From NCBI GenBank assembly GCA_051453625.1, contig JBOZIK010000001.1, forward strand, positions 206,490,885 through 206,554,884: a stretch of DNA of 64,000 bases, written 5' to 3'. Within the stretch, counting starts at the first letter, position 1; each line of letters opens with the position of its first letter. This document shows positions 50,859-61,300 of the stretch, piece after piece. The translations under genes were made by a program, and so were the position numbers. Under the pieces are notes generated by a model. The model saw nothing but the letters and a program-made list of their open reading frames with translations, did not search any database and was not told the DNA's origin. Source of the stretch: Welwitschia mirabilis (lineage: Eukaryota; Gnetophyta; Gnetopsida; Welwitschiales).

Positions 50859-50878
50859 TTCCCTAACAATGACACCAA
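50859..50878 (-). other. Primer binding site, tRNA-Asp type (decayed)
   Basis: The minus strand reads TTGGTGTCATTGTTAGGGAA two bases after the LTR end ACCACAACA. It is the tRNA-Asp complement with transitions. Confidence 0.85.
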
Positions 50879-50880
50879 GA

Positions 50881-52136
50881 TGTTGTGGTACATATTTCTA
50901 TAAATGTTATATCCTCAAACTGATCTTGTAAATTATGAATATATATATATATATATATTTTTCACAACAAACAACTAGTATAGATGGGAGTGATCTAAAT
51001 GTCATATTCTCATTGAAGGCACAAATGAAAAGAAAGAGAATTAATTTCAAAAATAAAACAGTATGTATCCCTAAAGTAGAATAAAATAATAGTGCAGAAA
51101 TAACAGTGCAAATATACTATGCAAATGAAATGCAACTCTAAACTAAATGAAACTTCTATTTGATTACCAAATCAACCTATCATAGAGATAGGCCTTGTAT
51201 AATATATATCAATCAAGAAAATCTATCATCCAATCAAGACCAACCTAAGCTATTAGGTACATCAAACAGAATATAAAAATAATGTAAAGTTAATCTAGGA
51301 AAAGAAATGCAATGAACCTAAAATAATAATGTTAACCTTAACAAAGATTACCCTTATAACCTATATTATCAAAGAAGTTATCATAAAATTAAAAGCAAGA
51401 TAAACCATATTAAACATGCACAAAATAAAAGATATAAATAGAAAAATAGAGTTTTGATTAAAATTGAATCAACATTCATGTTATAAAGTAGTAGCACCTT
51501 AATGAGGGATACATAGCCCAACACCAAGGAAGACATCTCTTTGAAACAATAATAAATAGATGTCTAGTCCTTCATTTCCTATTATGAGAATTCTAGTACA
51601 AATGAAGATGAAAACAGAGTTAAGTATAGAGGATGAATTTATTACAAAACAAACAAGCATGAAGTTTAGTAAATTTTTTATCTTATAACACAAGAAAGTT
51701 TGAGATAAATGATCAACATTTGATGAAGTTTAGTAAATTTTTTATCTTATATGTCATCCTACTAGTCATCTGGATTTCATAGGAGATGATGCCACCTCAT
51801 AAGAGTTTTACATTAGCTGTTACCTTGATCTAGTCAGCATCCTTCTTAGCTTAAGTATTTTTATCATCCGTATAATCATCCAGACAATGAGGGGGATGAT
51901 AGGCTTTTGTAAAGTCTTCTATATGTTGCATTAGCTTCTTTGTTTGCAAGATTTTTATTTTAGATAGGAAATATTATGAATCGCTTTAAATTTTATAAAA
52001 TATAATGAATATTGCATGCTTTTATATAATTAATTTTATTTCTTTATTATTATTAAAATTTAGCATAAACTTGTCAAATGTATTATAAAAATACTCAAAA
52101 TACCCTATTAAATACATATAATTTGGTAGCATAATA
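50881..52136 (-). repeat. 5' LTR of nested Athila-like element
   Basis: 1,256 bp, aligned along its length with 39,690-40,943. It contains a (TA)n run at about 50,939-50,958 and a private 29-base direct repeat (51,659-51,687 and 51,723-51,751) that the partner LTR lacks. Confidence 0.9.
51659..51751. repeat. 29-bp exact direct repeat within LTR
   Basis: ATGAAGTTTAGTAAATTTTT and the following bases occur twice, 64 bases apart. The other LTR has a single, diverged copy, so this arose after insertion. Confidence 0.85.
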
Positions 52137-52213
52137 GTGATAAGCTTGAATTTACCTAATCTTGAAACATTTACATGTCTATAAACTTCATTTTAAAGGA
52201 AGATGCTTGATTT
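52137..52213 (+). mobile_element. Derivative copy 1 resumes after nested insertion
   Basis: Starts with the right target duplication GTGAT. The following bases match 63,829-63,900 on the same strand. The element then runs into an N gap. Confidence 0.8.
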
Positions 52214-52313
52214 NNNNNNNNNNNNNNNNNNNNNNNNNNNNNNNNNNNNNNNNNNNNNNNNNNNNNNNNNNNNNNNNNNNNNNNNNNNNNNNNNNNNNNN
52301 NNNNNNNNNNNNN
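52214..52313. other. Assembly gap (100 N)
   Basis: Exactly 100 N. The sequence before it belongs near the 3' end of a derivative element and the sequence after it to the acidic ORF of a second copy, so the true missing length is likely several kilobases, or the two copies were joined in assembly. Confidence 0.9.
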
Positions 52314-52398
52314 TCTTCTAATAAATTTAATAAATTAAAAATGATAATATGCAATAAAATGATAAGAAAGACGAAGAAGAATAAGATTATAACTATAA
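52314..52398 (+). mobile_element. Derivative copy 2, left of chromovirus-like insertion
   Basis: Matches about 37,490-37,565 of copy 1 (acidic ORF region). It is cut at 52,398 by the chromovirus-like element and resumes at 61,706. Confidence 0.75.
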
Positions 52399-52761
52399 TG
52401 TTTTAAATTTATTATTTGTAAAAGAAGTGTGTTAAGATGCTAAATGATCGTGATAAATGGGTTATAAATTGGTGTAACACAGAGATGTAAAATTGTATCC
52501 ATTAATTTATGCTCTAAAAGGCTATGGTATTAGGCATAGTTGGATAAACTAGGTGCACGTAACTAATGACAACCTTGGTTGATCTTTAAGGATTCCAGGA
52601 GGAAGACTCAGATTATAGTCCATATCTTTACCTTTAACCACTAGTCCTGGTCTATTGATTAAAGGATAAAGAATGTAACTTGTTATTTTTTTCTTATTTA
52701 TCCTCGCATATTATTTATATTTTTTTTATATCAAATAATCTAAAAATAGTAAAATTAAACA
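52399..52761 (+). repeat. 5' LTR of chromovirus-like element
   Basis: Begins TGTTTTAAAT and ends TTAAACA; aligned along its length with 61,301-61,705. Shared blocks include CCATATCTTTACC-like and CTAAAAATAGTAAAAT strings. Confidence 0.9.
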
Positions 52762-52768
52762 TTTTATT

Positions 52769-52782
52769 TGGTATCAGAACCA
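52769..52782 (+). other. Primer binding site, tRNA-iMet type
   Basis: TGGTATCAGAACCA, one change from TGGTATCAGAGCCA, the complement of plant initiator tRNA-Met. It lies seven bases after the LTR. Confidence 0.9.
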
Positions 52783-52974
52783 ACGATAAGAAGTAAAATA
52801 CTACTTCAAAGAATAACAAGAAAAGAACGTAGGTTTTGTAAATAAACAAAAGTTTAACATTAAGAAAATAAGACATCACAAATAATACATAAAAAGAGTT
52901 GTGGTATAAGAGGAAACAAGACACTAGTGAATAACATGGTGCATGGCACCTTAAAAAATGGAATTGTGTAACCC

Positions 52975-54060
52975 CTATTGAGAAGAAAGAAAATCCTTCA
53001 TGGAGAATGGAATGTGGTTATGATCCTTTATGCCTAGAATAATTACGTCCATCGCACTTGGGATAACCTCTATTCTAGTAGGTTGATGAGGAATTACTAC
53101 AGTACTAATCTCAATGGAAGAAGAAACTACCATAGAATCCATCCTAGTTATGGGGTATGACTTCTTATGTAGCTTTACATGAAGCTTACTATAAGCCATT
53201 AAGTTCCTCAGTAAATGCTCCTTCAAAAGCTTCTCATTATGATACAAAAAATTAATATCATCTATTTACTCTTTACTAAATGAGTAGATAAAGCAGTCTA
53301 CTCTCCTCTAAGGCTGCAAGACAAGAAGTATCGACTCATAACCTATTCTCTAATAAGCACATATTCTTAATATGGTTATCTAGCATTCAAAGAAAATCAC
53401 TCATGGATTCCTATTCCTCTGCCCCATGTCGATCTTAAAAATACTACACCATGTCAATTAGATTATAGAAGTATTAAAGTGAGGTAGACCATTTGTGTTA
53501 TGGAGGATAGTGCAAGGTAAAGTGAGAAGAGTAATTGCACTTGAAGTCCCATAAAAAATTTATTACATTATAGTGATAATAAGTATAGACATCATCTAGG
53601 TGAGATAGATTAGTGACCTTTATATGAAGTACACTAGAGGGAGACTGCTACTCTCCATCTAGTCCATCAATTTCTTGAATTTTGAATACAAGATCTCCAC
53701 CATTGACAATAATTGATTTTTATGGTATGATACCTAATCCTACTCATTTATAATAGATTATGGGGCTACAAGAAGATGATGAGAATTCTCTAGAAATTGG
53801 TAATGAACTAGTAGACTCTAACTTGGAGGCTAAAAGTAGGGGGTTTAGTAGGACATATCCCCCTAATCCATTAATACATCAAACTCATTATGGACCTTAT
53901 TCCCTTATGAATTAGAAGGAAGAAATAAATCCATAAATAGGCTAGTAAAAGAAATAGAAGAAAAGGACTCACTTATTGCTATATAGTCCTCCCTTATCTT
54001 GTGCATATAAAGCTTTTCTAGAGGCCATGAGGTAAAGTCCAAATCACATTTAACCAATGT
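52975..54060 (-). pseudogene. Antisense coding-like region in element leader
   Basis: In the leader of the chromovirus-like element the minus strand keeps long polar frames of non-random composition. The 90-residue frame at 52,975-53,247 includes NEKLLKEHLLRNLMAYSKL and SKLHVKLHKKSYPITRMD. Upstream on the minus strand frames read ESMSDFL, MLDNHIKNMCLLENR (near 53,400), then IVNGGDLVFKIQEIDGLDGE and HIKVTNLSHLDDVYTYYH (53,720-53,590), and a Ser-rich stretch near 53,850. Interrupted by stops and probably frameshifts, it could be one protein of 300 or more residues. I do not recognise it. It may be an antisense ORF of the element or a captured host gene fragment. Confidence 0.45.
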
Positions 54061-55494
54061 TTTAGAACATAAAATCTAAAATAAAATTAAAAGATAAAAT
54101 GTTAAATATAAATATCAAGCTAAGTAAGACAACAAACAAAGAAGGTAAAAAGGGAACTAAGATAATACTCCATAGGATTGGTGTCATTGAGAAAAACTAA
54201 GAAGTGTTTCCTCTTCCTTAGATTCCTTAGAAACTAAATGATTAATTGAAGTTTTTTTCCATTTTTGGTGGAAAACAATATGGGATGCCAATGCCTTACT
54301 CATTTGTAAATAAAAATAAATAAAAAAGGAGTCATTAAAAATACACTTATTATCCAAAAATATGACACAAGAATCTATACCTTAGATGGAATAGAAAAAG
54401 TAACTTGAGATGTTTCTCTAAGATCATAGTTCCTAGAACCTTTATCCTCCATAAATAAGGAAGAAAAAAAATGAAGTGAGAATCAATCAGGAATTTGGTA
54501 ATGAGGTAAAATAAAAGATGGATTCACATCTAAAGATCTAAATGGCTATAAATCACTTAGACCTATGAAAGAAAAATACAAGCCTAAAAAATTATATGTA
54601 TAAAAATAGTTATGCCTATCACCATGTGGCTTCAAGCAAGTCAACTAAGAAAAAGTGGTGGAATAAATAGCAAAGGCTTAATCTAAAGAAAATTCGACTA
54701 ACTAAAATTGTAACAAATAAATTATGTGAATAGGGATTTCACTTACCTAATCATGAAGGAAGGGCCTATTTGTACTTAGTTCCTCACAAGTTGTAAAACA
54801 TGGGATAGTGAATTTGGTAGTGGATACTTCATGGTGGTGTGTATCCACCTCTTAAATGCACAAAAAATCATCTAAATGATTTTCTATGAAATAATATAAT
54901 TCCTTATTAGAGTGAGAGATATTAGGAGGAATACAGTCACCTAAGCTTAATCTAAAGACCAATCTTATACTTTCTTTTAAAACCTAGATTGAGCCATGAT
55001 GAGGATGGATGATGCTAGTTACACACACATTAAAAGAAGAATATAGAGAATGAAGGATGGATAAAATAGTGATACGACAAAAATAAAAGCAAGGAAACAT
55101 GCATAAATCTAAAAGATTAGAGGAGAATATCTATAAAAAATCTTGCTCTACAACTCATTATTTAATTTCCAATTTAGTAAATTTGCAATTTATGAAATTT
55201 CAAAAAATGGTAGGATAGAGTCTTTGAGAAATACCTTGATTTGAGAATTATACAATCAAAAGTGTTAGAATATTGATTCTATTTATAGAAAACACAGACC
55301 ACAAAAGACCTATACAAAAGATATAAAATTCACAAAAGGATAATATGACGGTACCATGTGAAAGACTAATAGTAAAAAAAGGAAGAAGAGAGTTATTAAT
55401 TGACTAGGATTCATGAGGAAAATGAGGTAAAAATGAGAGGTCCATGGGGTATTTATAGATAGTGGACCTAGGGTTAACTAAACCTTAGGAGTAA
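54061..55494. other. Element leader, middle part
   Basis: AT-rich non-coding leader. I see no clear frame on either strand and no second LTR. Confidence 0.5.
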
Positions 55495-55531
55495 AGTTAA
55501 CTATAGTTAACTAACTTATAGTTAACTATAA
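55495..55531. repeat. Two adjacent perfect palindromes
   Basis: AGTTAACTATAGTTAACT (55,495-55,512) is followed after three bases by TTATAGTTAACTATAA (55,516-55,531). Both contain GTTAAC and lie in a cluster of GTTAACTA repeats (about 55,470-55,580). Confidence 0.9.
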
Positions 55532-55609
55532 TCAAACTAGGATTAGCTACAGTTGAATTAAAGTTAACTACAATTAGGTGATAGTACTAGCACCCATGAT
55601 AATGATACA

Positions 55610-56570
55610 TTCCAAAGGATTAATGTTACACTTAGAAGGCTAATGTTACACTTAGGATTCCAATGTTATACTTGAAGACCTCAGGTCATACTTGCCTTGT
55701 ACCTACCTTTGATAGATCTTACCTGGATCTGACATCAATTGTGATTTTTTAACCTATTCTATAATAAGGTTATGATATGACACTCCAATATCTGACATTG
55801 GACTTAGGTATCTGATGTTGCACTTAGATGCTTGATGTTGCACTTACCTCTATAAGATCCTGGAATCTATCACTCGCTTCTAATATCATATGTTTTACTT
55901 TTTCCTATGTGTGCAAAAGGCTCCAATGTTACACTCTGATGCTTGATGTCACACTTAGATGCTCGATATTACATTTAGATGCTCAACATTGTACTTGCTC
56001 TTGTAAGGCTCTAATTCCTTTTACTTGACTAAGGAACTACTATTGTTGATCTAAATTGGCATAATGATAAGAACTATAATGTCACACTCATGTGTCAAGT
56101 ATCACATTCAGGTGCTTGACATCACACTTGGGTACTCAACATTACACTTGAATTCATAGCATATTAATGTTGCACTTGGGTGACTGATGTCACACTTGAA
56201 GGTTCAATGTTGCAATTGGATGCTGAATGTTACACTTGAGTTTACAATGTTAGACTTACCTTTGCAAGCCTCTGGTAGTACCTGCTCATCCTAAACATCA
56301 TCCATTTTACTTTAGCTTACTCATGGAAATGCTCTCTAATGTCGCACTTGGGTGTCCAACATTGCACTTGGATGTCTAATGTTAAACTTAGATGTTCAAA
56401 ATTGTGCTTACTCCCATGATATCCTAACACCTTCTATTTAAGCTTGGTAGTTATCACCTTATCTGTGATTACTCTATAACAAAGCTCTAAAGACATATGA
56501 GGGTGTTTGATGTTAAACTTGATTATTAAATGTTACACTTAAATACCTAATATCACCCTTTGATCACAAT
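55610..56570 (+). repeat. Nested tandem repeat array in leader
   Basis: A unit of about 20 bases with consensus close to GATGCTTGATGTTACACTTG is repeated with variation some 25 times. Runs of two to seven units end in a second shared block (CTTACCTTTGTAAG-like, followed by CTCTGGTA and TTTTACTT), so the array has a higher-order period of very roughly 150-260 bases. Runs begin near 55,614, 55,787, 55,920, 56,078, 56,335 and 56,505. The array lies just before gag. Confidence 0.8.
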
Positions 56571-56843
56571 ACGTGCATATCATCCAACATTACAATTGGG
56601 ATACCCAGTAACCCATTTTCTTAATAGTTATCACAAAAGAAACCCATATCATTAAGGGTTATGATAACTACCAATAGTTTTTCTAACTATTTATAGATAC
56701 CTAAATTTTGTAGTAGCCCTATAAAAAGAATAAAATATCACTAGGAAAATCATAGACTATTCTTAAAAGAAAAAATGAAAAAGGAGAGGTGTATAAGTTT
56801 AGGGGGGATGCCGAACTAACTGGCACAACATGGAATACCAACT

Positions 56844-56865
56844 AAATGAATGAATGAATGAATGA
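56844..56865. repeat. (AATG)5 microsatellite
   Basis: Five AATG units in a row between the tandem array and gag. Confidence 0.9.
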
Positions 56866-57339
56866 AATAGAAACCTACCTTGATTACATTCACTCATAAA
56901 ATGAACTTTTTACTACTAGAATTAATAATCTTTTCTCTCACTTGGAATAAAGACCAATCAAACAAAATCTAAGGACATACCTAGTATAAAAATCAACATT
57001 GAGAAAATATACTCTAACTGGAATAGTCAACATTCAAAACATCTAGATGAGACTACTGAACATAGAGGTAAATATTTAGCCTTCCTATTTAATTGTGTAA
57101 GTAACTCCAATGTAGAATAATAGGAAGGAAAGGAGATTATCAAAATGACATGCCTAAAAATATGTGAAGGAAAAGTAGGGATAAGAGAAGAAGTTACTTC
57201 ATGAATTTAATAAATAGAAAACTACTTTACCCTTCAAAATGTTTCACCAAAATGATGATGTACATATGCCATCACCTATCTTATAGGAAATGCATAGGAA
57301 TAGTGGTTTAGATGCTAATAGAAATATCCTTAATGAGTG

Positions 57340-57780
57340 CCTTAGAACGCCTTCATCAAGGAATTGAAAAAGAAATTTATTCCTGAAGATTTCATAGAAG
57401 ACTAAATGGTGGAATTCCAATGCCTCCACTTAGGAAAATGCCCTCTAAATAAAGACTATTTTGAATTCTAGTATCTCATGAGATACTAAAAGAACTTTAT
57501 ATAGAAGAAGTTAACTAGTAGTTTCATTAGAACTCTACCACTCAAACTTAGAAGCTTCTTATGCACCTTTGAGGTTAAATCCACCAAAGATGCCTATCAC
57601 AAAATAAGACATTATCTTCAAGAATAAGAAATTTGATGGAATTAGCCTCATCACTCACAAGTGGATAGACCCAATATAACTAAAATTCCATTAACACATG
57701 AAATTTCTAAAGCCAATGTCACTTGTTATGAATGCCACAAGAAGAGTCACATTACCAAAAATTATCCATCCAAAGCTTGA
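57340..57780 (+). pseudogene. Gag remnant with CCHC knuckle (chromovirus-like)
   Basis: The frame near 57,360 reads KKKFIPEDFIEDXMVEFQCL, matching the plant gypsy gag pattern FxxKYxPxxxxExxxxEFxxL; further on is HKIRHYLQE. The RNA-binding zinc knuckle lies at 57,724-57,765: CYECHKKSHITKNY, consensus CxxCxxxGHxxxxC with Gly changed to Ser and the last Cys changed to Tyr, so zinc binding is lost. A stop follows soon after. The start of gag is unclear, perhaps near 56,800-57,150. Gag would package the genomic RNA in the particle. Confidence 0.75.
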
Positions 57781-57924
57781 GTAATGAATCTCTCTCAAAA
57801 CATTTAGACTCTAGTCTTATAGAATTTAGCTATACAACTAAAAAAGATGTACATCACTATCCAAATAAGTGTGATTCATAAGTAGTACTTTATTTTGGAA
57901 TTACATGGTTAAATGTCATGTTTC

Positions 57925-58170
57925 TTTGTTTTATTTGTAATAGATAGTGGTGTATCCTATAATTTTATTTCTTTAACATCATTTTACAAATTAAAAATCA
58001 CCCCATTCAAGGAATAAAAATCTACCATAAGGGTCATAGAGGGTAGCTTTCTTACATAAGATTGGATTGTTGCCTTATTAATTATACTATTAATGACTTA
58101 TACTTTAGGAATAAGTTATATGTCTTTTACATTAGAGAATATCATGTTATTTTGGAAATTCCCTTTTTGA
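57925..58170 (+). pseudogene. Aspartic protease remnant (chromovirus-like)
   Basis: The frame reads FVIDSGVSYNFIS, matching the retropepsin active-site segment LVDSGATHNFIS, with the catalytic DSG intact (57,943-57,951). It is placed between the zinc knuckle and RT as in other Ty3/gypsy elements. A later stretch (near 58,080-58,170) gives IILLMTYTL and short hydrophobic strands in shifting frames. The protease would mature the Gag-Pol polyprotein. Confidence 0.8.
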
Positions 58171-58539
58171 TTAGATATAATGTTTAAGTTAACTTTTGTT
58201 AATGCATTTTTTTGCTAAAAACTTTATTTGGAAAATGAATATGAAAGGGGAAGGTAAGGAATAAGAAGATATCTTTGACCTTACTTAAGTAGATTTCAAA
58301 AGTAGGTAAAAGGAAACAAGTCTTTATTAACCTGATACAAGTATAGAAAACTATAAAGAGGATTCCACATTACTAGTATAGCTATAAGAATTTTCTAAGG
58401 TATTTAAAGATTTTAAGATACTACCACCCAAGAGAAATGTATAGCATGCAATAAATTTAATCCCTAGTGCATAAACAATAGCTCGAGCTTCCTACAAATT
58501 CTAAGTAATAGAATTAATGAAAGTAAAACTATAAATTTG

Positions 58540-58990
58540 GTAGTTACTTTGGAAGGCATGATTTATTCTAATGTGTCATGTTCAGAAGCCCCAATACTTC
58601 TTCTAAAGAAAAATAATGGTACTTTACAACTCTATATTAACTATAGATAGCTAAAAAAGGTAACCATTAAAAATAAGTCTCCTCTACCAAGAGTCAATGA
58701 TCTATTATACTAAATTCAAAGAGCTAAATTATTCTTAAAATTTAACTTAAAGTTTAGATATCATCAAATCTACATCAAAGATGAAGATATTTACAAAAAT
58801 ACCTTCTAAACATGATATGGGTATTATGAGTTCATAGTAATTCATTTCAGTTTAATAAATGCTTCTTATACTTTTATGGATTTCATGGATGATATTTTTG
58901 ACCTTATTTGGATACGTTCATTTTTGTGTTTTTAGATGACGTTATGGTATATTCCAAAATCCAAGATAATCATATTACACATCTAAAGTA
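58540..58990 (+). pseudogene. Reverse transcriptase remnant (chromovirus-like)
   Basis: The main frame reads EAPILLLKKNNGTLQLYINY, then KKVTIKNKSPLPRVNDLLY, AKLFLKFNLKFRYHQIYIK, YGYYEFIVIHFSLINASYTF and MDFMDDIFDLI. After a one-base shift it continues FLDDVMVYSK. These match the plant gypsy RT blocks ([64 protein letters not shown] and FLDDILIYSK) in order. The catalytic DD is kept at 58,935-58,940. Stops stand at R-x-L, LLD-x-L and FRTRYG, several at former CAG or CGA codons. Confidence 0.95.
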
Positions 58991-59339
58991 AGTTTTACAA
59001 GTCCTAATTAGGCATGATTTTAAATCTAAATTGAGCAAATGTGAACTCTTCCAAATAAAAATCAGCTACTTAGGATACATCATTTCTAATAAATGGATTA
59101 CCACTAATCCAATCAAAGTACATGCCATAAGGAAATGGTTAAAATTAAAGGATGTCATACAAGTTTAAAGATTCTTAGGGTTGACCAACTTCTATCAAAA
59201 ATTTATCCTAGAATTCTCTCAACTTATAGTACTAATAATGGATTTAACCAAATGAACATCTGCATTCAATTTCAATGATAAATACAAGAATTCATTTATT
59301 AGGCTAAAGTTATTACCTATAATGTACCTATTCCCAAAA

Positions 59340-59700
59340 TTGCAGATATTAACAAAACCATTCATATCATCATTGATGCTTCTACTTAAGGTATAGGAGC
59401 CATACTAAACCAAAAGAACTAGGTGATCACTTATGAATCATGGAAATTAAACCAACATGAGAAGAACTATCCCATTCATGATCTTAAACTACTAGCCATA
59501 TTGCATGCCTTATTACCTATTAGAAGGTAAATCCTACTTAAAATAGATAATAAAAGCTTAGAATACTTCCAAAAATAGATTCTTTTAAACATGTGATAGA
59601 GAAGATGGGGTGAGCTGCTTACAAAATATGACTTCAAACTATAGTACATTCTAGGAAAGAAGAACAAAGTTATAGATACCCTGAGTAGAATGTGGTGCAT
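59340..59700 (+). pseudogene. RNase H remnant (chromovirus-like)
   Basis: The frame reads IIIIDAST, then GIGAILNQKN, then ITYESWKLNQHEKNYPIHDL, LAILHALLPI, DNKSLEYFQK and KKNKVIDTLSRM. It matches VHTDASDxAIGAVLMQ, VAYESRKLNxHExNYPTHDLELLAIIHALKxWRHYL, TDHKSLxYLF and KGKENVVADALSR. The catalytic Asp of DAS (59,375-59,383) is kept. Stops follow DAST, QKN and IRR. The region between RT and RNase H (58,990-59,340) holds the connection domain, readable near 59,160-59,230 as LRFLGLTNFYQKF-like. Confidence 0.9.
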
Positions 59701-59929
59701 GTTAGAAATAACTATTATATAAGATATATAAGTTTTTATTAAGACATCCCTAGTTAATAGACCATATTTTAAGGATATACATCAACTAATCTAGGAAGGA
59801 ATAGAAGTAGACATCTACATGCTTTCACAGGATGAATATCTATTGAAATAACAATGTTTATGCATCCCATAAGGCCCATGTGAAAAGAAGCTAATGTCTA
59901 AAGTCAGTGAATCCCAGATTTATTAGGAA

Positions 59930-60900
59930 TTATACCAATTACAAAAACATTACTTTTGGCCTATAATGAAGGAAAATTTGAAGGAATACATTTACAATTA
60001 TCCCCTATGCTAGTAGGTGAAAATTGATAAATGAAAATGCACTAGATTTCCTTAACCTTTAAGGGTACCATAATAGAAATGGAAAGAAATATCTATGGAT
60101 TTTATCACTGGGATACCTCTTACTAACATATAACATGATGTGATTTTTATTTGTGTAGATAGGTTAATCAAGATGGCTTATTTCATTATAGTATAAAGCT
60201 CTAACATAACCAAAGAATTAACCTTATACTTTTTGTAATAATTTTTTAAGTTACATGATGCAACTTAAGTCATTATATCTAATCAAGATCTGAAATCCTT
60301 ATCCAAGTTTTGATAAAGTTTATTTTATCACTTGGATACAAAACTCTGTTTTAGTACCACATATCACCCAAAAATAGATGATCAGATGGAAAGAGTAAAT
60401 TGCATTCTATAAAGTACTCTATAATGTTATGTGGTGAAAAAGCCCAAATAATGGNNNNNNNNNNCTATACCTAGCTACATCTTCTTTTAATTAGATGATC
60501 TAAACCTTCATTTGATATTCACTATTTGAAGCAATGTACCCCTGTCACATGGTCCGATTCTTTATAGGGATCTGAAAAGGCCACATCCTTTAATTTAAAA
60601 ATTATGAAATAGGTCATTACCAAGATAAAAAGACTATTTCAAGTTGCATAAGATTGATATTAAAAATACTATAACTAGAAATTTCAAACTCACATATTCC
60701 AAGTTAGCAAAGAAGCTTTGCTAAAAATCAAGTTGGAAAGGAGCTCTTTGAAAATGAGGAAGTACAAAAACTTAGTCCTATGATATCTTGGTTTACTTAA
60801 GATCATTAAAAGAATAGTGGTCCTAGCCTATAAATTAGAACTTCCTCTGCAAATGTCTTAGATTCATCTAGTTTTTTATGTGAGAATGTTGAAACCTTAC
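59930..60900 (+). pseudogene. Integrase remnant (chromovirus-like)
   Basis: Blocks in order: QLQKHYFWPIMKENLKEYI (zinc-finger region near 59,940), WKEISMDFITGIP (60,080), VIFICVDRLIKMAYFI (60,140), VIISNQDLKSLSKF (60,270), LCFSTTYHPKIDDQMERVN (60,340-60,400), and after the 10-base gap LAYKLELPLQ and FYVRMLKPYYEE (60,815-60,905), the usual C-terminal block. The second catalytic Asp (ISDRD in the family) has become Asn, and stops are frequent, so the enzyme is dead. No chromodomain could be read after the C-terminal block. Confidence 0.9.
60455..60464. other. Assembly gap (10 N)
   Basis: Ten N inside the integrase region, after the catalytic Glu. Confidence 0.95.
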
Positions 60901-61282
60901 TATGAGGAAAAGAACCATGATTATAACTTGAACTGACATCATATTATGCTCAGACCCAATATAACCTTTTCTTTTTAATCTTAAAAAGTCTTAAATACTA
61001 TTACTAAGTAATTAAGAAAGAAAAATGTAAATGGAGTAATTATCTAATAAACTCATTATAATAAAAAAAATAAGGAAAATAAGGAGTACATGCTAGAGTC
61101 TTTTTCCAAACTTTTTAATAAAATATGATATGTTTTTTTTTTATTGTTAATATATCTCTTAATGAGTAATATTTTCCTTCCCTTATGTTTTATAGATAAT
61201 ATAGAAAATAATCTAGATAAGCATGCCTTTACAAATAGTGCAAGAAGAGGAGAAACTATGCTTAAGGAGAAGCACAATGCTT

Positions 61283-61300
61283 AAGGGGGAGAGAATGTAA
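61283..61300 (+). other. Polypurine tract of chromovirus-like element
   Basis: AAGGGGGAGAGAATGTAA directly precedes the 3' LTR start TGTTTTGAAT. The purine run is intact. Confidence 0.85.

Larger units (their letters stand above)
39690..52136 (-). mobile_element. Full-length Athila-like Ty3/gypsy element, nested
   Basis: A 12.4-kb element on the minus strand with two LTRs (50,881-52,136 as 5' LTR, 39,690-40,943 as 3' LTR), a tRNA-Asp primer site and, in minus-strand order, gag, protease, RT, RNase H, integrase and an env-like second ORF. The flanks GTAAT (39,685-39,689) and GTGAT (52,137-52,141) form a 5-base target duplication with one transition. The related uninterrupted site at 63,824-63,828 reads GTGAT. 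All ORFs are broken, so the copy is dead. The LTRs differ at roughly a fifth of positions by eye, indicating an old insertion. Confidence 0.9.

Noticed and set aside
54179-54197. Possible second tRNA-Asp primer site (TTGGTGTCATTGAG) in the chromovirus leader
   Set aside because: No LTR end lies next to it on either strand; a chance match in decayed DNA is more likely.
55828-56028. 66-residue frame with repeated LDV-TL motifs
   Set aside because: Frame runs through the 20-base tandem array; the protein repeat is a by-product of the DNA repeat.
59476-59700. 74-residue minus-strand frame
   Set aside because: Mirror of the RNase H of the chromovirus-like element.
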